From Rhizobium sp. 2MFCol3.1 (lineage in GTDB: Bacteria > Pseudomonadota > Alphaproteobacteria > Rhizobiales > Rhizobiaceae), in NCBI RefSeq assembly GCF_000377565.1, contig NZ_KB898367.1:96040-160039 (forward strand): a stretch of DNA of 64,000 nt, read 5' to 3'. The notes under the pieces are model-generated. The model had not been told where the DNA came from and made no database searches. It worked only from the letters and a program-made list of their open reading frames with translations. Position 1 is the first letter of the stretch. Each line of letters begins with the position of its first letter. Below, piece after piece: positions 53,838 to 63,411 of this stretch. The translations under genes and the position numbers were made by a program.

Positions 53838-55241
53838 ATGGACATGCGTCCAGATCCGTTCGTTCCGCCAGCGCCCGTTCCACGCACCGTGCCGCCGAGC
53901 CGGCTTGAGATCATCCGCACCATCCTGCGCAATCCGCTGGAGCTGTGGGGCGAGCCTTCATATACGCTGCCCTTCATCAAGACGAAGTTCTTCCGCGAAC
54001 GCACGATCATCGTCAACGATCCCGGCCTGATCAAGCACGTGCTTGTTGATAACGCGGCCAACTACCGCATGTCGGATATCCGCCAGCTGATCCTGCGGCC
54101 GATCCTGCGCGATGGCTTGCTGACTGCGGAAGGCGAGGTCTGGAAGCGCTCACGCAAGGCCGTCGCACCAGTCTTCACGCCGCGCCACGCCAATGGTTTC
54201 GCCGGCCAGATGCTGCGCCAGTCCGAAGACTATGTCCGCAAGTACGAAGAAGCGGGCAGCGACGGAAAGACCTTCGAGATCGCCAGCGACATGGCCGAAC
54301 TCACCTTCGCCATCCTCGCCGACACGCTGTTCTCAGGCGAGATCGTCACCTCCTCCGACAGTTTCGCCGACGACGTCAACGCTCTCCTGCATCGCATGGG
54401 CCGCGTCGATCCGATGGACCTGTTGCGCGCGCCCTCCTGGGTGCCCCGCGTCACCCGCATCGGCGGCCAGAAGGTACTCGAGAAATTTCGCACCATCGTC
54501 CGCGAGACCATGGATGCGCGCTTGGCCCGCATGGAAGCGGACCGCGACACGACGCCCGAGGATTTCCTGACGCTGTTGCTCGACCAGGCAAAGTCTGGCG
54601 GGCTGACCAACGCCGAGATCGAGGACAATATCCTCACCTTCATCGGCGCCGGCCACGAAACCACGGCCCGCGCACTCGCCTGGACGCTTTATTGCGTCGC
54701 CAACACGCCGCATATCCGCGACGCCATGGAGGAAGAGATCGACCGTGTGCTCGCGACGGGCGCCGAGCCGGTGAAGTGGCTCGATCTCATGCCCTATACC
54801 CGCGCCGCCTTCGAAGAGGCCCTGCGCCTTTATCCGCCGGCCCCGTCGATCAACCGCGCCGCGATATCGGATGATCGCTGGACGAATGCTAAAGGTGAGA
54901 CTGTCGAGATCGAGGCCGGCGTCACCGTGCTGATCATGCCCTGGACACTGCATCGCCACGAACTCTATTGGGACAAGCCCCGCGCCTACATGCCGGAGCG
55001 CTTCCTGCCTGAAAGCCGCGCCAAGATCAGCCGCTTCCAGTTCCTGCCCTTCGGCGCCGGCCCGCGCGTCTGCATCGGCGCCACCTTCGCGCTGCAGGAA
55101 GCGGTGATCGCGCTCGCTGTCATGATGCACCGCTTCCGCTTCGACATGACGGATGAGACCAATCCCTGGCCGGTGCAGAAACTGACTACCCAGCCGCAGA
55201 ACGGCCTGCCGATGCGTGTCACGCCGAGAGTTCTTGCCTGA
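53838..55241 (+). CDS. cytochrome P450
   Basis: A 467-residue P450. The I-helix oxygen-binding motif is GAGHETTARALAW (about 272-284), the ExxR is in EALRLYPPAP, the PERF segment is MPERFLPES, and the haem-thiolate loop is FLPFGAGPRVCIG with the axial Cys near residue 414. It has no reductase or ferredoxin domain and no neighbouring redox partner, so electrons must come from elsewhere. Its sequence style (PSINRAAI, FGAGPRVCIGATFA) resembles the fatty-acid-hydroxylase and CYP102-like side of the family, but no substrate can be named. It begins 50 bp after the DUF1402 gene. Confidence 0.93.
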   Translation: MDMRPDPFVPPAPVPRTVPPSRLEIIRTILRNPLELWGEPSYTLPFIKTKFFRERTIIVNDPGLIKHVLVDNAANYRMSDIRQLILRPILRDGLLTAEGEVWKRSRKAVAPVFTPRHANGFAGQMLRQSEDYVRKYEEAGSDGKTFEIASDMAELTFAILADTLFSGEIVTSSDSFADDVNALLHRMGRVDPMDLLRAPSWVPRVTRIGGQKVLEKFRTIVRETMDARLARMEADRDTTPEDFLTLLLDQAKSGGLTNAEIEDNILTFIGAGHETTARALAWTLYCVANTPHIRDAMEEEIDRVLATGAEPVKWLDLMPYTRAAFEEALRLYPPAPSINRAAISDDRWTNAKGETVEIEAGVTVLIMPWTLHRHELYWDKPRAYMPERFLPESRAKISRFQFLPFGAGPRVCIGATFALQEAVIALAVMMHRFRFDMTDETNPWPVQKLTTQPQNGLPMRVTPRVLA

Positions 55242-55339
55242 AAAGGCATAAATCTTTCAAACTATTGCCTGATTGACTATGAATGAAAGCCGGTCAAAGT
55301 GGCAGCATGCGAAAAACGCGCCGCCCGAGGAGATAGTCT

Positions 55340-57511
55340 ATGAGCCGCATCGAAAAACACGGTCTTGCGATTGAAGCCGTCCTTCATGATTTCCTGGTCA
55401 AGGAGGCGCTTCCCGGTCTCGGGCTCGATGCGGACAAGTTCTTCGCCGACTTCTCGGCCATCGTCCACGATCTGGCGCCGAAGAACCGCGAATTGCTCGC
55501 CAAGCGCGACGCGCTGCAGCTGCGCATCGACGATTGGTATCGCCAGCACGGTGCGCCGACCGACATGGACGCCTATCAGGCATTCCTGCGCGAGATCGGC
55601 TATCTCCTTCCCGAGGGCTCCGATTTCCAGGTCACGACGACCAATGTCGACCCGGAGATAGCTTCCATCGCCGGCCCGCAGTTGGTCGTCCCGGTCATGA
55701 ACGCCCGCTACGCGCTGAATGCCGCCAATGCCCGCTGGGGCTCGCTCTATGACGCGCTCTACGGCACCGACGCGATTTCCGAGGCCGATGGCGCGGAGAA
55801 GGGCAAGGGCTACAACCCGAAACGCGGCGAAAAGGTCATCGCCTGGGTCCGCGATTTCCTCGACAACGCCGTTCCGCTTGTCGATTGGAGCTGGAAGGCC
55901 GTCGCCGGCCTCGTCGTCAAGGACGGCGCGCTCGCTATCACGTCCACTGACGGCGAGCATGTCGTGCTGAAGGATGCTTCGCATTTCGCCGGCTATCGAG
56001 GCGATGCAGCGGCCCCCACCAATATCCTCCTGAAGAACAACGGCATCCATATCGACATCGTCATCGATGCCGGAACCGCGATCGGCAAGAGCGACGCCGC
56101 CCACATTTCCGATGTCTGGCTCGAATCCGCCATCACCACGATCATGGACTGCGAGGATTCCATCGCCGCCGTCGATGCCGACGACAAGACCGAGGTCTAT
56201 CGCAACTGGCTCGGCCTGATGAAGGGCGATCTGCAGGAAGAGGTCGTGAAGGGTGGCAAGAGCTTCATCCGCAAGCTCAATCCCGATCTCGATTACACCG
56301 GCCCTGGTGGAGCCAGCTTCGAGGTCCATCGCCGCTCGCTGATGCTGATCCGCAATGTCGGCCACCTCATGACGAATCCGGCTATCCTTGATCGCGATGG
56401 CAATGAGGTGCCCGAGGGCATCATGGACGCGATGATCACCGCCGCCATCGCGCTCTACGACATCGGCCCCAACGGCCGCCGCAAGAATTCGCGCACCGGC
56501 TCCATGTATGTCGTCAAGCCTAAGATGCACGGCCCCGAGGAAGTCGCCTTCGCCGTCGAAATCTTTGGCCGCGTCGAGGATGCGCTCGGCATGGCGAAAA
56601 ACACCATGAAGATGGGCATCATGGACGAGGAGCGCCGCACCACCGTCAACCTCAAGGAATGCATCCGTGCGGCCCGCGAGCGCGTCGTCTTCATCAACAC
56701 CGGCTTCCTCGATCGCACCGGCGACGAGATGCACACCTCGATGGAAGCCGGCCCGATGATCCGCAAGGGCGACATGAAGCAGGCCGCCTGGATCGCCGCT
56801 TACGAGAACTGGAACGTCGACATCGGTCTCGAATGCGGCCTCTCCGGCCATGCGCAGATCGGCAAGGGCATGTGGGCTATGCCGGATCTGATGGCAGCCA
56901 TGCTGGAGCAGAAGATCGCCCATCCGAAGGCCGGCGCCAACACCGCCTGGGTCCCGTCGCCGACGGCCGCCACGCTGCACGCCACCCATTATCACCGCGT
57001 CAACGTCGCCAATGTCCAGCGCGGCCTGAAGGATCGCCCGCGCGCCAAGCTGAGCGATATCCTCTCCGTGCCCGTCGCCGTCCGTCCGAACTGGACGCCC
57101 GAGGAAATCCAGCGCGAACTCGACAACAACGCGCAGGGGATCCTGGGCTACGTCGTGCGCTGGGTCGACCAGGGCGTTGGCTGCTCCAAGGTTCCCGACA
57201 TCAACAATGTCGGCCTGATGGAAGACCGCGCGACGCTGCGCATCTCGGCGCAGCACATGGCGAACTGGCTGCACCACAAGGTCGTCACCGAAGATCAGAT
57301 CGTCGAGACGATGAAGCGCATGGCCGCCGTGGTCGATGGCCAGAACGCCGGCGACGCGGCATATCATCCGATGGCTAAAGATTTCGACCACTCGATCGCC
57401 TTCCAGGCCGCTCTCGAGCTTGTGTTGAAGGGCAGGGCGCAGCCGAACGGCTATACCGAGCCGGTCCTGCATCGCCGCCGCCTGGAGTTGAAGGCCGCGC
57501 AAGCGGCCTGA
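55340..57511 (+). CDS. glcB: malate synthase G
   Basis: A 723-residue monomeric malate synthase G, which condenses glyoxylate with acetyl-CoA in the glyoxylate cycle. Family segments include TTIMDCEDSIAAVDADDK, RNSRTGSMYVVKPKMHGPEE-type glyoxylate-site residues, MGIMDEERRTTVNL and FLDRTGDEMHTSMEAGPM. Length and domain order match E. coli GlcB (723 residues) and not the shorter isoform A. A GAGGAG lies ahead of the ATG. A strong bidirectional terminator follows. No isocitrate lyase gene is nearby. Confidence 0.96.
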   Translation: MSRIEKHGLAIEAVLHDFLVKEALPGLGLDADKFFADFSAIVHDLAPKNRELLAKRDALQLRIDDWYRQHGAPTDMDAYQAFLREIGYLLPEGSDFQVTTTNVDPEIASIAGPQLVVPVMNARYALNAANARWGSLYDALYGTDAISEADGAEKGKGYNPKRGEKVIAWVRDFLDNAVPLVDWSWKAVAGLVVKDGALAITSTDGEHVVLKDASHFAGYRGDAAAPTNILLKNNGIHIDIVIDAGTAIGKSDAAHISDVWLESAITTIMDCEDSIAAVDADDKTEVYRNWLGLMKGDLQEEVVKGGKSFIRKLNPDLDYTGPGGASFEVHRRSLMLIRNVGHLMTNPAILDRDGNEVPEGIMDAMITAAIALYDIGPNGRRKNSRTGSMYVVKPKMHGPEEVAFAVEIFGRVEDALGMAKNTMKMGIMDEERRTTVNLKECIRAARERVVFINTGFLDRTGDEMHTSMEAGPMIRKGDMKQAAWIAAYENWNVDIGLECGLSGHAQIGKGMWAMPDLMAAMLEQKIAHPKAGANTAWVPSPTAATLHATHYHRVNVANVQRGLKDRPRAKLSDILSVPVAVRPNWTPEEIQRELDNNAQGILGYVVRWVDQGVGCSKVPDINNVGLMEDRATLRISAQHMANWLHHKVVTEDQIVETMKRMAAVVDGQNAGDAAYHPMAKDFDHSIAFQAALELVLKGRAQPNGYTEPVLHRRRLELKAAQAA

Positions 57512-57530
57512 TCCCCACACAGCAAATACA

Positions 57531-57568
57531 AAAAGGCCGCCGGAGCGAATGTTCCGGCGGCCTTTTTT
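57531..57568. terminator. bidirectional terminator between glcB and the L,D-transpeptidase gene
   Basis: A long GC-rich stem (AAGGCCGCCGGA with TCCGGCGGCC, 7 to 8-base loop) has an A-run on the left and six T residues on the right. It can stop both the plus-strand glcB and the minus-strand gene that ends at 57590. Confidence 0.88.
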
Positions 57569-57589
57569 ATACCGAATTTCAGGTCCAGC

Positions 57590-58279
57590 TTACTGGATGA
57601 CGATGACCTTGGAGGTCGTCTTGCCCGGACGGACGCGGCTGTAGAGATCGATAACGTCCTGGTTGATCAGACGAATGCAGCCCGAAGAAGCGGCAGTGCC
57701 GATCGAAGCCCATTCCGGCGTGCCGTGCAGGCGGAACAGCGTGTCCTTGCCTTCTTCGTTGAAGAGGTACATGGCCCGCGCGCCGAGCGGGTTGGAAAGG
57801 CCGGGGCCCATGCCGTCTTCGACGTACTTGGCAATCTCGGGGCGGCGAACGGCCATTTCCTTCGGGGGATGCCAGTTCGGCCATTCCTGCTTCCAGGCGA
57901 CGTATGCGGTGCCGGCCCATGCGAAGCCCTGCTTGCCGACGCCGATGCCGTAGCGCATCGCCTTGCCGCCGGGCATGATGTAGTAAAGGAAGCGCTCGCG
58001 GGTATTGACGATGATCGTGCCCGGACGTTCCGTGGTTTCGTAGGAGACAACCTGCCTGTGGAACTGCGGCTTGACCTTCTGGATCGGGATCGCCGGCAGC
58101 GAATATCCGGCATCCGTGGTGACGCCGTAAGCGTCGTCGAAGATCTGCGCGGTCTGGACGGTCGGACCCGGCATGGCAGCCTTGTTTTCAACAGAGGCGC
58201 TCTCGGAAGTCGTGGAGCAACCGGCCAGAGCGAGCGTCGCCATCAGGCCGAATACAGGAAGTGCATTGCGGATGCGCAT
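57590..58279 (-). CDS. lipoprotein L,D-transpeptidase (YkuD family)
   Basis: A 229-residue protein with a lipoprotein signal sequence (RNALPVFGLMATLALAGCSTT, lipobox LAGC with Cys21). The YkuD domain has the conserved His in FRLHGTPEW and the nucleophile in ASSGCIRLINQDVIDLY. Such enzymes make 3-3 cross-links in peptidoglycan or attach outer-membrane proteins to it, a mechanism used heavily by Rhizobiales during polar growth. The segment TIIVNTRERFLYYIMPGGKAMRYGIGVGK is typical of the domain start. It is monocistronic, with its own 181-bp upstream gap shared with the divergent mmcB. Confidence 0.92.
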   Translation of the reverse strand: MRIRNALPVFGLMATLALAGCSTTSESASVENKAAMPGPTVQTAQIFDDAYGVTTDAGYSLPAIPIQKVKPQFHRQVVSYETTERPGTIIVNTRERFLYYIMPGGKAMRYGIGVGKQGFAWAGTAYVAWKQEWPNWHPPKEMAVRRPEIAKYVEDGMGPGLSNPLGARAMYLFNEEGKDTLFRLHGTPEWASIGTAASSGCIRLINQDVIDLYSRVRPGKTTSKVIVIQ

Positions 58280-58460
58280 GGATGTCTCTTAAGAATGGGG
58301 CAAGGGAGGATCGTTCTTTCGAACCATCTTAGATTATGGTTTATTTTCGATTAACTTCGCCTTGGCAAGCTGTTGCAATGCGGCGGAGCAATTACGCAAC
58401 GGCAAACTAGAACCGCATGGTTTTTTTGCAACAACGCGCGCGCCGGACCCGAGCTTATCC

Positions 58461-58955
58461 ATGACGATTTTGAGTGTTTACAATAACAATCCGTTAATCG
58501 ATGGCCGGCAATCGGACAGAGCCATGCTGGTGCGCCGCGGCACTCAAATTCTACTTCACGAGATGCGTCACGCCGTGCTGCCGGAACTGCCGCTCGCAAG
58601 CGGCCGGCGCGCCGATCTGATCACCGTCTCGGACAAGGGCGAAATCTGGATCATCGAGATCAAGACGTCGATCGAAGACTTCAGGGTGGACCGCAAATGG
58701 CCGGAATACCGCCTGCATTGCGATCGGCTGTTCTTCGCGACACACAAGGATGTGCCACTCGATATCTTCCCGGAGGATTGCGGCCTGTTTCTTTCGGATG
58801 GTTATGGCGCCCACATGATCCGCGAGGCGCCCGAGCATAAGCTCGCGCCCGCCACCCGCAAATCCGTCACGCTGAACTTTTCGCGCGCGGCCGCCCAGCG
58901 CTTGCTGATGGCCGAATGGGCCACCGGCAAGCCGCTCGGCGTCGACGATATCTAA
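58461..58955 (+). CDS. mmcB: MmcB-family DNA repair protein (putative nuclease)
   Basis: A 164-residue protein of the MmcB (DUF2155-independent, PD-(D/E)XK-like) family. The segment LASGRRADLITVSDKGEIWIIEIKTSIEDFRVDRKWPEY shows the D...ExK arrangement of restriction-like nucleases. In Caulobacter MmcB is implicated in DNA-damage tolerance. The ATG at 58461 was chosen because the family start MTIL...NNNPLI follows; the extra 33 residues in the longer frame are low quality. Its stop lies 8 bp from the end of the convergent actR. Confidence 0.8.
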   Translation: MTILSVYNNNPLIDGRQSDRAMLVRRGTQILLHEMRHAVLPELPLASGRRADLITVSDKGEIWIIEIKTSIEDFRVDRKWPEYRLHCDRLFFATHKDVPLDIFPEDCGLFLSDGYGAHMIREAPEHKLAPATRKSVTLNFSRAAAQRLLMAEWATGKPLGVDDI

Positions 58956-58963
58956 ACTTGAAT

Positions 58964-59539
58964 TTACTTGGGCGCCCGCTTGGCAAGAATGCGCTGCAAT
59001 GTGCGGCGATGCATGTTGAGCCGGCGCGCCGTCTCCGAAACGTTACGTTCGCAAATCTCGTAGACACGCTGGATATGCTCCCAGCGAACCCGGTCGGCCG
59101 ACATCGGGTTCTCAGGCAGCTCGACCTTCTCGCCGCTGCGCTGCGTCAGCGCCGCATAGACATCGTCGGCATCCGCCGGCTTGGCGAGATAGTCGACGGC
59201 GCCGAGCTTCACCGCGGTCACCGCCGTTGCGATATTGCCGTAACCCGTGAGGACGACGATACGGGTATCTTCGCGCTTCTGGCGGATCGCCTCGATGACT
59301 TCGAGACCATTACCATCGCCGAGCCGCAGGTCGAGCACCGCGTATTTCGGCGGATTGGCGTGAGACTTGGCCACACCCTCCGCCACCGATTCCGCTGTCT
59401 CCACCTGAAAGCCGCGCGTCTCCATGGCGCGCGCCAGCCGGCGCAGGAACGGTCCGTCGTCATCGACGATCAGGAGGCTCGCATCTGGGCCGATATAGTC
59501 GTCGCTGGCGGGGGAGGGGTCGGTAATCTGCTCGCTCAT
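58964..59539 (-). CDS. actR: redox response regulator ActR (RegA/PrrA type)
   Basis: A 191-residue two-domain regulator. The receiver has LLIVDDDGPFLRRLARAMETRG, the phospho-acceptor in YAVLDLRLGDGNGLEV and the Lys in YLAKPADADD. A short proline linker leads to a Fis-type helix-turn-helix (NVSETARRLNMHRRTLQRILAKRAPK) that is almost invariant among RegA/PrrA/ActR proteins. It is the global regulator of acid tolerance, CO2 and nitrogen fixation and respiration genes in rhizobia. It follows actS in the order hrpB-actS-actR. Confidence 0.95.
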   Translation of the reverse strand: MSEQITDPSPASDDYIGPDASLLIVDDDGPFLRRLARAMETRGFQVETAESVAEGVAKSHANPPKYAVLDLRLGDGNGLEVIEAIRQKREDTRIVVLTGYGNIATAVTAVKLGAVDYLAKPADADDVYAALTQRSGEKVELPENPMSADRVRWEHIQRVYEICERNVSETARRLNMHRRTLQRILAKRAPK

Positions 59540-59607
59540 CTATTCAATCCTGGCGCTGTCAGCCCGATATAGGCCTATTGCATTGCGTTTTCTTTAGCCC
59601 CATCGGC

Positions 59608-60939
59608 TCATTTTGTCGAATGCGTATCGATCAGCACCCGCGGCCATTCGACGCGAACGCGCGCGCCGACATAGTCAGGACCCCGATTTTCGAAGGTCAG
59701 CACCGCGCCAGAGCGCTCCAGCAGCGTCTTGGCGATGAACAGCCCGAGCCCCAGCCCGCCGGCGCGGTCCTCCTTCTGCCGCTTGGTCACATAGGGCTCG
59801 CCGATCCTGAGCAGGACGTCGGGCGAGTAGCCTTCGCCGTCGTCCTCGATGGTGATCCGCACTTTTTCCTGGTCGTGCTCCACCGTGACCGTCACTTCCT
59901 GGCGGGCATAATCGACGGCGTTCTCAACCAGATTGCCGAGCCCGTACATCATCCCGGCATTGCGCTCCGTCACCGGCTCGCCCTTGCGCGGCGCTTTTTC
60001 CACGAGGTTGAGCTTGATGCCGAATTCGCGGTGCGGCGCCACGATCTCCTCCATCATCGAGGAAAGCGGCAGTCGCCTCAGATGCGCATCGCCCTCGGCC
60101 GAGAGCGTCGTCAGCCGGCGCAGGATGTCCCGGCAGCGCTCGCTCTGGCTGCGCAGCAGCTGCACATCCTCGCGGAAGCGATCGTCATCCTTCAGCTCCC
60201 GCTCCATCTCCTTGGCAACGACGCTGATGGTGGCGAGCGGCGTTCCCAATTCGTGTGCGGCCGCCGCAGCCAAACCATCAAGCTGCGACAGATGCTTCTC
60301 GCGCTGCAGCACCAGTTCAGTCGCCGCCAGCGCTTCGGCCAGCTGCCGTCCTTCCATGGAGACGCGATAGGCATAAAAGGCGGCAAACGTCATGGTGGAC
60401 GCGATCGCGCACCACACCCCGAACTGCATGAAGCTCGGAATGTTGATCTCCGCCCCATCGAACCAGGGAAGCGGAAAGGGCGTGAACGGCAGTATGGTGA
60501 TGCAGACCAAGGCCACGACGATCAGCGGCATGCTGTAGCGGATCGGCTGCGACGCGAAGGCGATGATAACGGGAACGCACACCAGCACCGCGAATGGATT
60601 GACCAGCCCGCCGGTGATGAAGAGCAGCGCGCAGAGCTGCAACAGATCGAAGCCGAGCAGCGCCAGCGCCGCAACCGGGTCGATGCGGTGCGTCGCAGGA
60701 TAGCGGATCATCAGATAGAAGTTGACGATCGCCAGCGCCGTGATCAGCGCGATGCACGCCTGCACCGGCAGCGGAAATTGCAGCCAGAGGGCAACGATCA
60801 GCACCGTCGCCGTCTGTCCGCAGACGGCAAGCCAGCGCAGACGCACCAGCGTCTCCAGCCTCAGCCGACGGCTGCTCTGCCTATCTTCCTCGGGCATGCT
60901 TTCGACCTTGTCGGCCATCTCTTTATTCTTGATCGGCAT
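59608..60939 (-). CDS. actS: redox sensor histidine kinase ActS (RegB/PrrB type)
   Basis: A 443-residue kinase with six N-terminal transmembrane helices. The quinone-binding heptapeptide GGLVNPF lies in the third loop, and the HisKA motif is AAAAHELGTPLATISVVAKE. Forty residues after the phospho-His lies the cysteine of SERCRDIL, the spacing reported for the redox-switch Cys265 of Rhodobacter RegB. HATPase boxes include LGNLVENAVDYA, EDDGEGYSPD and GGLGLGLFIAK. The start is uncertain by a few residues (ATG at 60939 or codon 8). It begins 6 bp after hrpB and precedes actR. Confidence 0.94.
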   Translation of the reverse strand: MPIKNKEMADKVESMPEEDRQSSRRLRLETLVRLRWLAVCGQTATVLIVALWLQFPLPVQACIALITALAIVNFYLMIRYPATHRIDPVAALALLGFDLLQLCALLFITGGLVNPFAVLVCVPVIIAFASQPIRYSMPLIVVALVCITILPFTPFPLPWFDGAEINIPSFMQFGVWCAIASTMTFAAFYAYRVSMEGRQLAEALAATELVLQREKHLSQLDGLAAAAAHELGTPLATISVVAKEMERELKDDDRFREDVQLLRSQSERCRDILRRLTTLSAEGDAHLRRLPLSSMMEEIVAPHREFGIKLNLVEKAPRKGEPVTERNAGMMYGLGNLVENAVDYARQEVTVTVEHDQEKVRITIEDDGEGYSPDVLLRIGEPYVTKRQKEDRAGGLGLGLFIAKTLLERSGAVLTFENRGPDYVGARVRVEWPRVLIDTHSTK

Positions 60940-60945
60940 TGCGGC

Positions 60946-63411
60946 TCATGTTCCTCGTGGTTTTGCCCGGGTCGTCGGCAGTGCTTCCTCCGGCCTCTCC
61001 GGCCAGGGATGTCGGGGATAGCGCCCGCGCATATCGGCGCGCACATCCTTCCAGCTCCCGGCCCAGAACCCCGGAAGATCACGCGTCGTCTGGATCGGCC
61101 GATGCGCCGGCGATGTCAGCTCGAGCAGCAGCGAAAGCCGCCCGCCGGCAATGGCAGGATGCGCCTTCAGCCCGAACAGCTCTTGAACCCGGATGGTCAG
61201 CGTCGGCTCTTCCCCGTCATATTGTATCGGATGCCGCTGCCCGGTCGGCGCGTCGAAATGCGTCGGCGCCAGCCGCGAAAGGTCGCGCTGCAGCTCGTGC
61301 GGCACCAGCGCCATCAATCCGTTCGAAAGCCCGCCCGCCGAAATGTCGGAAAGCCCGCGCGCATCCGCCTGATAGGGAATGAACCAGTCGTCCATCCGGG
61401 AAAGCAGCGCCGCCTCGCTCATGTCGGGCCATGGCGCACCGATGCTTCTATAGAGAAAGCCGATTCGATCGCGCAGCTGCATCGCTTCCTTGGAAAACGG
61501 CAGCTGATCCAGCCCGATCTCCTTGATCCCCTCGGCCAGCGCCCGGGTGACAGCCTCGCCGGATGGCCGAGGCAGCGGCGTCTCGTCAAAAACGATGGCG
61601 CCGAGCCGCGTCGCCCGCCTTGCGCGCACCTGCTTGCTTTGCCGGTCGAAGAAGGTCTGGTCGTCGGTGCGGATCGCGCCCGGCAACTCCGCCTCGACAT
61701 CCCCGCGCGTCACCTCGGCCGCCGCGAGAATCCGTGCCTGCGCCGCCCGGCCCGTGAGGTCGGCAATCACAAGCATCGGGCTGCTCGCCAGCCGCTCGGT
61801 CTCGGCAATCTCTGCACCGCGCCCATTGGCCATCACGAACCGACCGCGCCCGCCGCGCTGCAGCGCGATGCGATCGGGAAAGGCATGAATGAGGAGACGG
61901 CCGGCAAGTCCCGGCTCGTCGGCTACCGCCTTATCGCGCCCCTTCGCCAGCCGGATAGCCAACTGCCGCGCCGCCTCGGCCCGCTCGCCGCGCTCGGATT
62001 TGAACCGGCGTAGCCGGTCCTCGAGATCGATGCTCGTCCCACCCAATCCCTGTTCCGTCAGAAGCACGGCCATCATCGCCGCCTCCCGCGCATGGCCGGT
62101 CTCTCCCGAGGAGATCACCATCGCCGCCAGCCGTGGCGGCAGCGCCATGTCGCGCATCTCCCGCCCGCGCGCGGTCAGCCCACCATCCCGGTCGAGCGCG
62201 CCGAGTTCGCGCAGCAGCGCGCGCGCCTCGGCAAGCGTCGTCTCCGGCGGCTGGTCCATGAAGCCGAGCGCCCGCGTATCCTGCACGCCCCAATGGGCGA
62301 GATCGAGCACGAGGCCGGAAAGATCGGTCGAGAGAATCTGCGGAGGCGTGAAGGCGGGCATCGCCGCCGTCTGTCCTTGACGCCAGAGCCGGATGGCAAT
62401 CCCCGGCTCCGTTCGGCCTGCGCGTCCGGCCCGCTGGTCGGCCGAGGCGCGAGACACCTTGACGGTTTCCAGCCGGGTGATCCCTGTCGATGCCTCGAAC
62501 ACCGGCAGGCGCTGCAATCCGCTGTCGATCACGATCCTAACACCATCGATGGTGATCGAGGTCTCGGCGATCGAGGTCGCCAGCACGATCTTGCGCGTGC
62601 CTGCCGCCGCCGGCCGGATCGCCGCGTCCTGTTCCTTCTGGCTGAGATTGCCATAAAGCGACGCGATCACCGTCGTCGCGTCGAACCGCTCCCGCAGCCG
62701 CTCGGCCGTCCTGGTGATCTCGGCCTGTCCAGGCAGAAAGGCGAGGATCGATCCGCTCTCTGCTCTGTGGGCGTCGACAATGGCGCGCGTCATCGTATCC
62801 TCGATCCGCTCCCCGCCCGGCCGGTCCTGATAGCGAATATCGATCGGGAAGCTCCGTCCCATGCTTTCGATCAAGGGCGGGTTGTCGAGCAGCGCCACCA
62901 CGCCGGCCACATCGAGCGTCGCCGACATGACCAGGATCCTGAGATCCTCGCGCAGCGCCGATTGCACGTCGAGCGCCAGCGCCAGTCCGAAATCGGCGTC
63001 GAGCGATCGCTCGTGAAATTCGTCGAAGATCACCGCCGATACGCCCGAGAGCTCGGGATCGTCGAGGATCATCCGCGCGAACACGCCCTCGGTCACCACC
63101 TCGATCCGCGTCCGCGCCGAAATCCGGGTATCGAGCCGCATGCGATAGCCGACGGTCTCCCCGACATTCTCATTGAGCAGTGCCGCCATCCGCCCGGCCG
63201 CCGCGCGCGCCGCAAGCCGTCGCGGCTCGAGCAGAATGATCCTGCCGTCGCCGCGCCATGCCTCATTGAGAAGATAAAGCGGCACCAGCGTCGTCTTGCC
63301 CGCCCCCGGCGGTGCCGAAAGCACGGCGCGCCGCGCGGTGGTTAGTGCCGCGCCGATCTCGGGCAGAACATGGGAGACCGGGAGCTCCGGCAGGGCACGC
63401 AGGTCGATCAC
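60946..63411 (-). CDS. hrpB: ATP-dependent helicase HrpB
   Basis: An 821-residue DExH-box helicase of the HrpB family. Helicase motif I is in APPGAGKTTLVPLYL, motif II in VIFDEFHERSLD (DEFH), motif III in LVMSATLD and motif VI in QRAGRAGRTEPG. The C-terminal HrpB-specific region (about 480-821) follows. Family members are DEAH-like RNA helicases; in many bacteria the cellular role is unsettled. It is first in hrpB-actS-actR, with 6 bp to actS, and its start faces the rRNA promoter region. Confidence 0.93.
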   Translation of the reverse strand: MIDLRALPELPVSHVLPEIGAALTTARRAVLSAPPGAGKTTLVPLYLLNEAWRGDGRIILLEPRRLAARAAAGRMAALLNENVGETVGYRMRLDTRISARTRIEVVTEGVFARMILDDPELSGVSAVIFDEFHERSLDADFGLALALDVQSALREDLRILVMSATLDVAGVVALLDNPPLIESMGRSFPIDIRYQDRPGGERIEDTMTRAIVDAHRAESGSILAFLPGQAEITRTAERLRERFDATTVIASLYGNLSQKEQDAAIRPAAAGTRKIVLATSIAETSITIDGVRIVIDSGLQRLPVFEASTGITRLETVKVSRASADQRAGRAGRTEPGIAIRLWRQGQTAAMPAFTPPQILSTDLSGLVLDLAHWGVQDTRALGFMDQPPETTLAEARALLRELGALDRDGGLTARGREMRDMALPPRLAAMVISSGETGHAREAAMMAVLLTEQGLGGTSIDLEDRLRRFKSERGERAEAARQLAIRLAKGRDKAVADEPGLAGRLLIHAFPDRIALQRGGRGRFVMANGRGAEIAETERLASSPMLVIADLTGRAAQARILAAAEVTRGDVEAELPGAIRTDDQTFFDRQSKQVRARRATRLGAIVFDETPLPRPSGEAVTRALAEGIKEIGLDQLPFSKEAMQLRDRIGFLYRSIGAPWPDMSEAALLSRMDDWFIPYQADARGLSDISAGGLSNGLMALVPHELQRDLSRLAPTHFDAPTGQRHPIQYDGEEPTLTIRVQELFGLKAHPAIAGGRLSLLLELTSPAHRPIQTTRDLPGFWAGSWKDVRADMRGRYPRHPWPERPEEALPTTRAKPRGT

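Noticed and set aside
55277..57520. A 747-codon minus-strand open frame opposite glcB
   Set aside because: It is wholly antisense to malate synthase G, whose family match is complete. The antisense protein shows no known fold and crosses a terminator.
58313..58324. GTTC-TTTC-GAAC repeat upstream of the L,D-transpeptidase gene as an SOS box
   Set aside because: Alphaproteobacterial LexA binds direct repeats GTTC-N7-GTTC. This is an inverted repeat with a 4-bp spacer, so it does not fit and may be chance.
59578..62013. An 811-codon plus-strand open frame opposite actS and hrpB
   Set aside because: It spans two well-supported genes on the other strand and has His/Arg/Gln-rich low-complexity composition, an antisense artefact of high GC.
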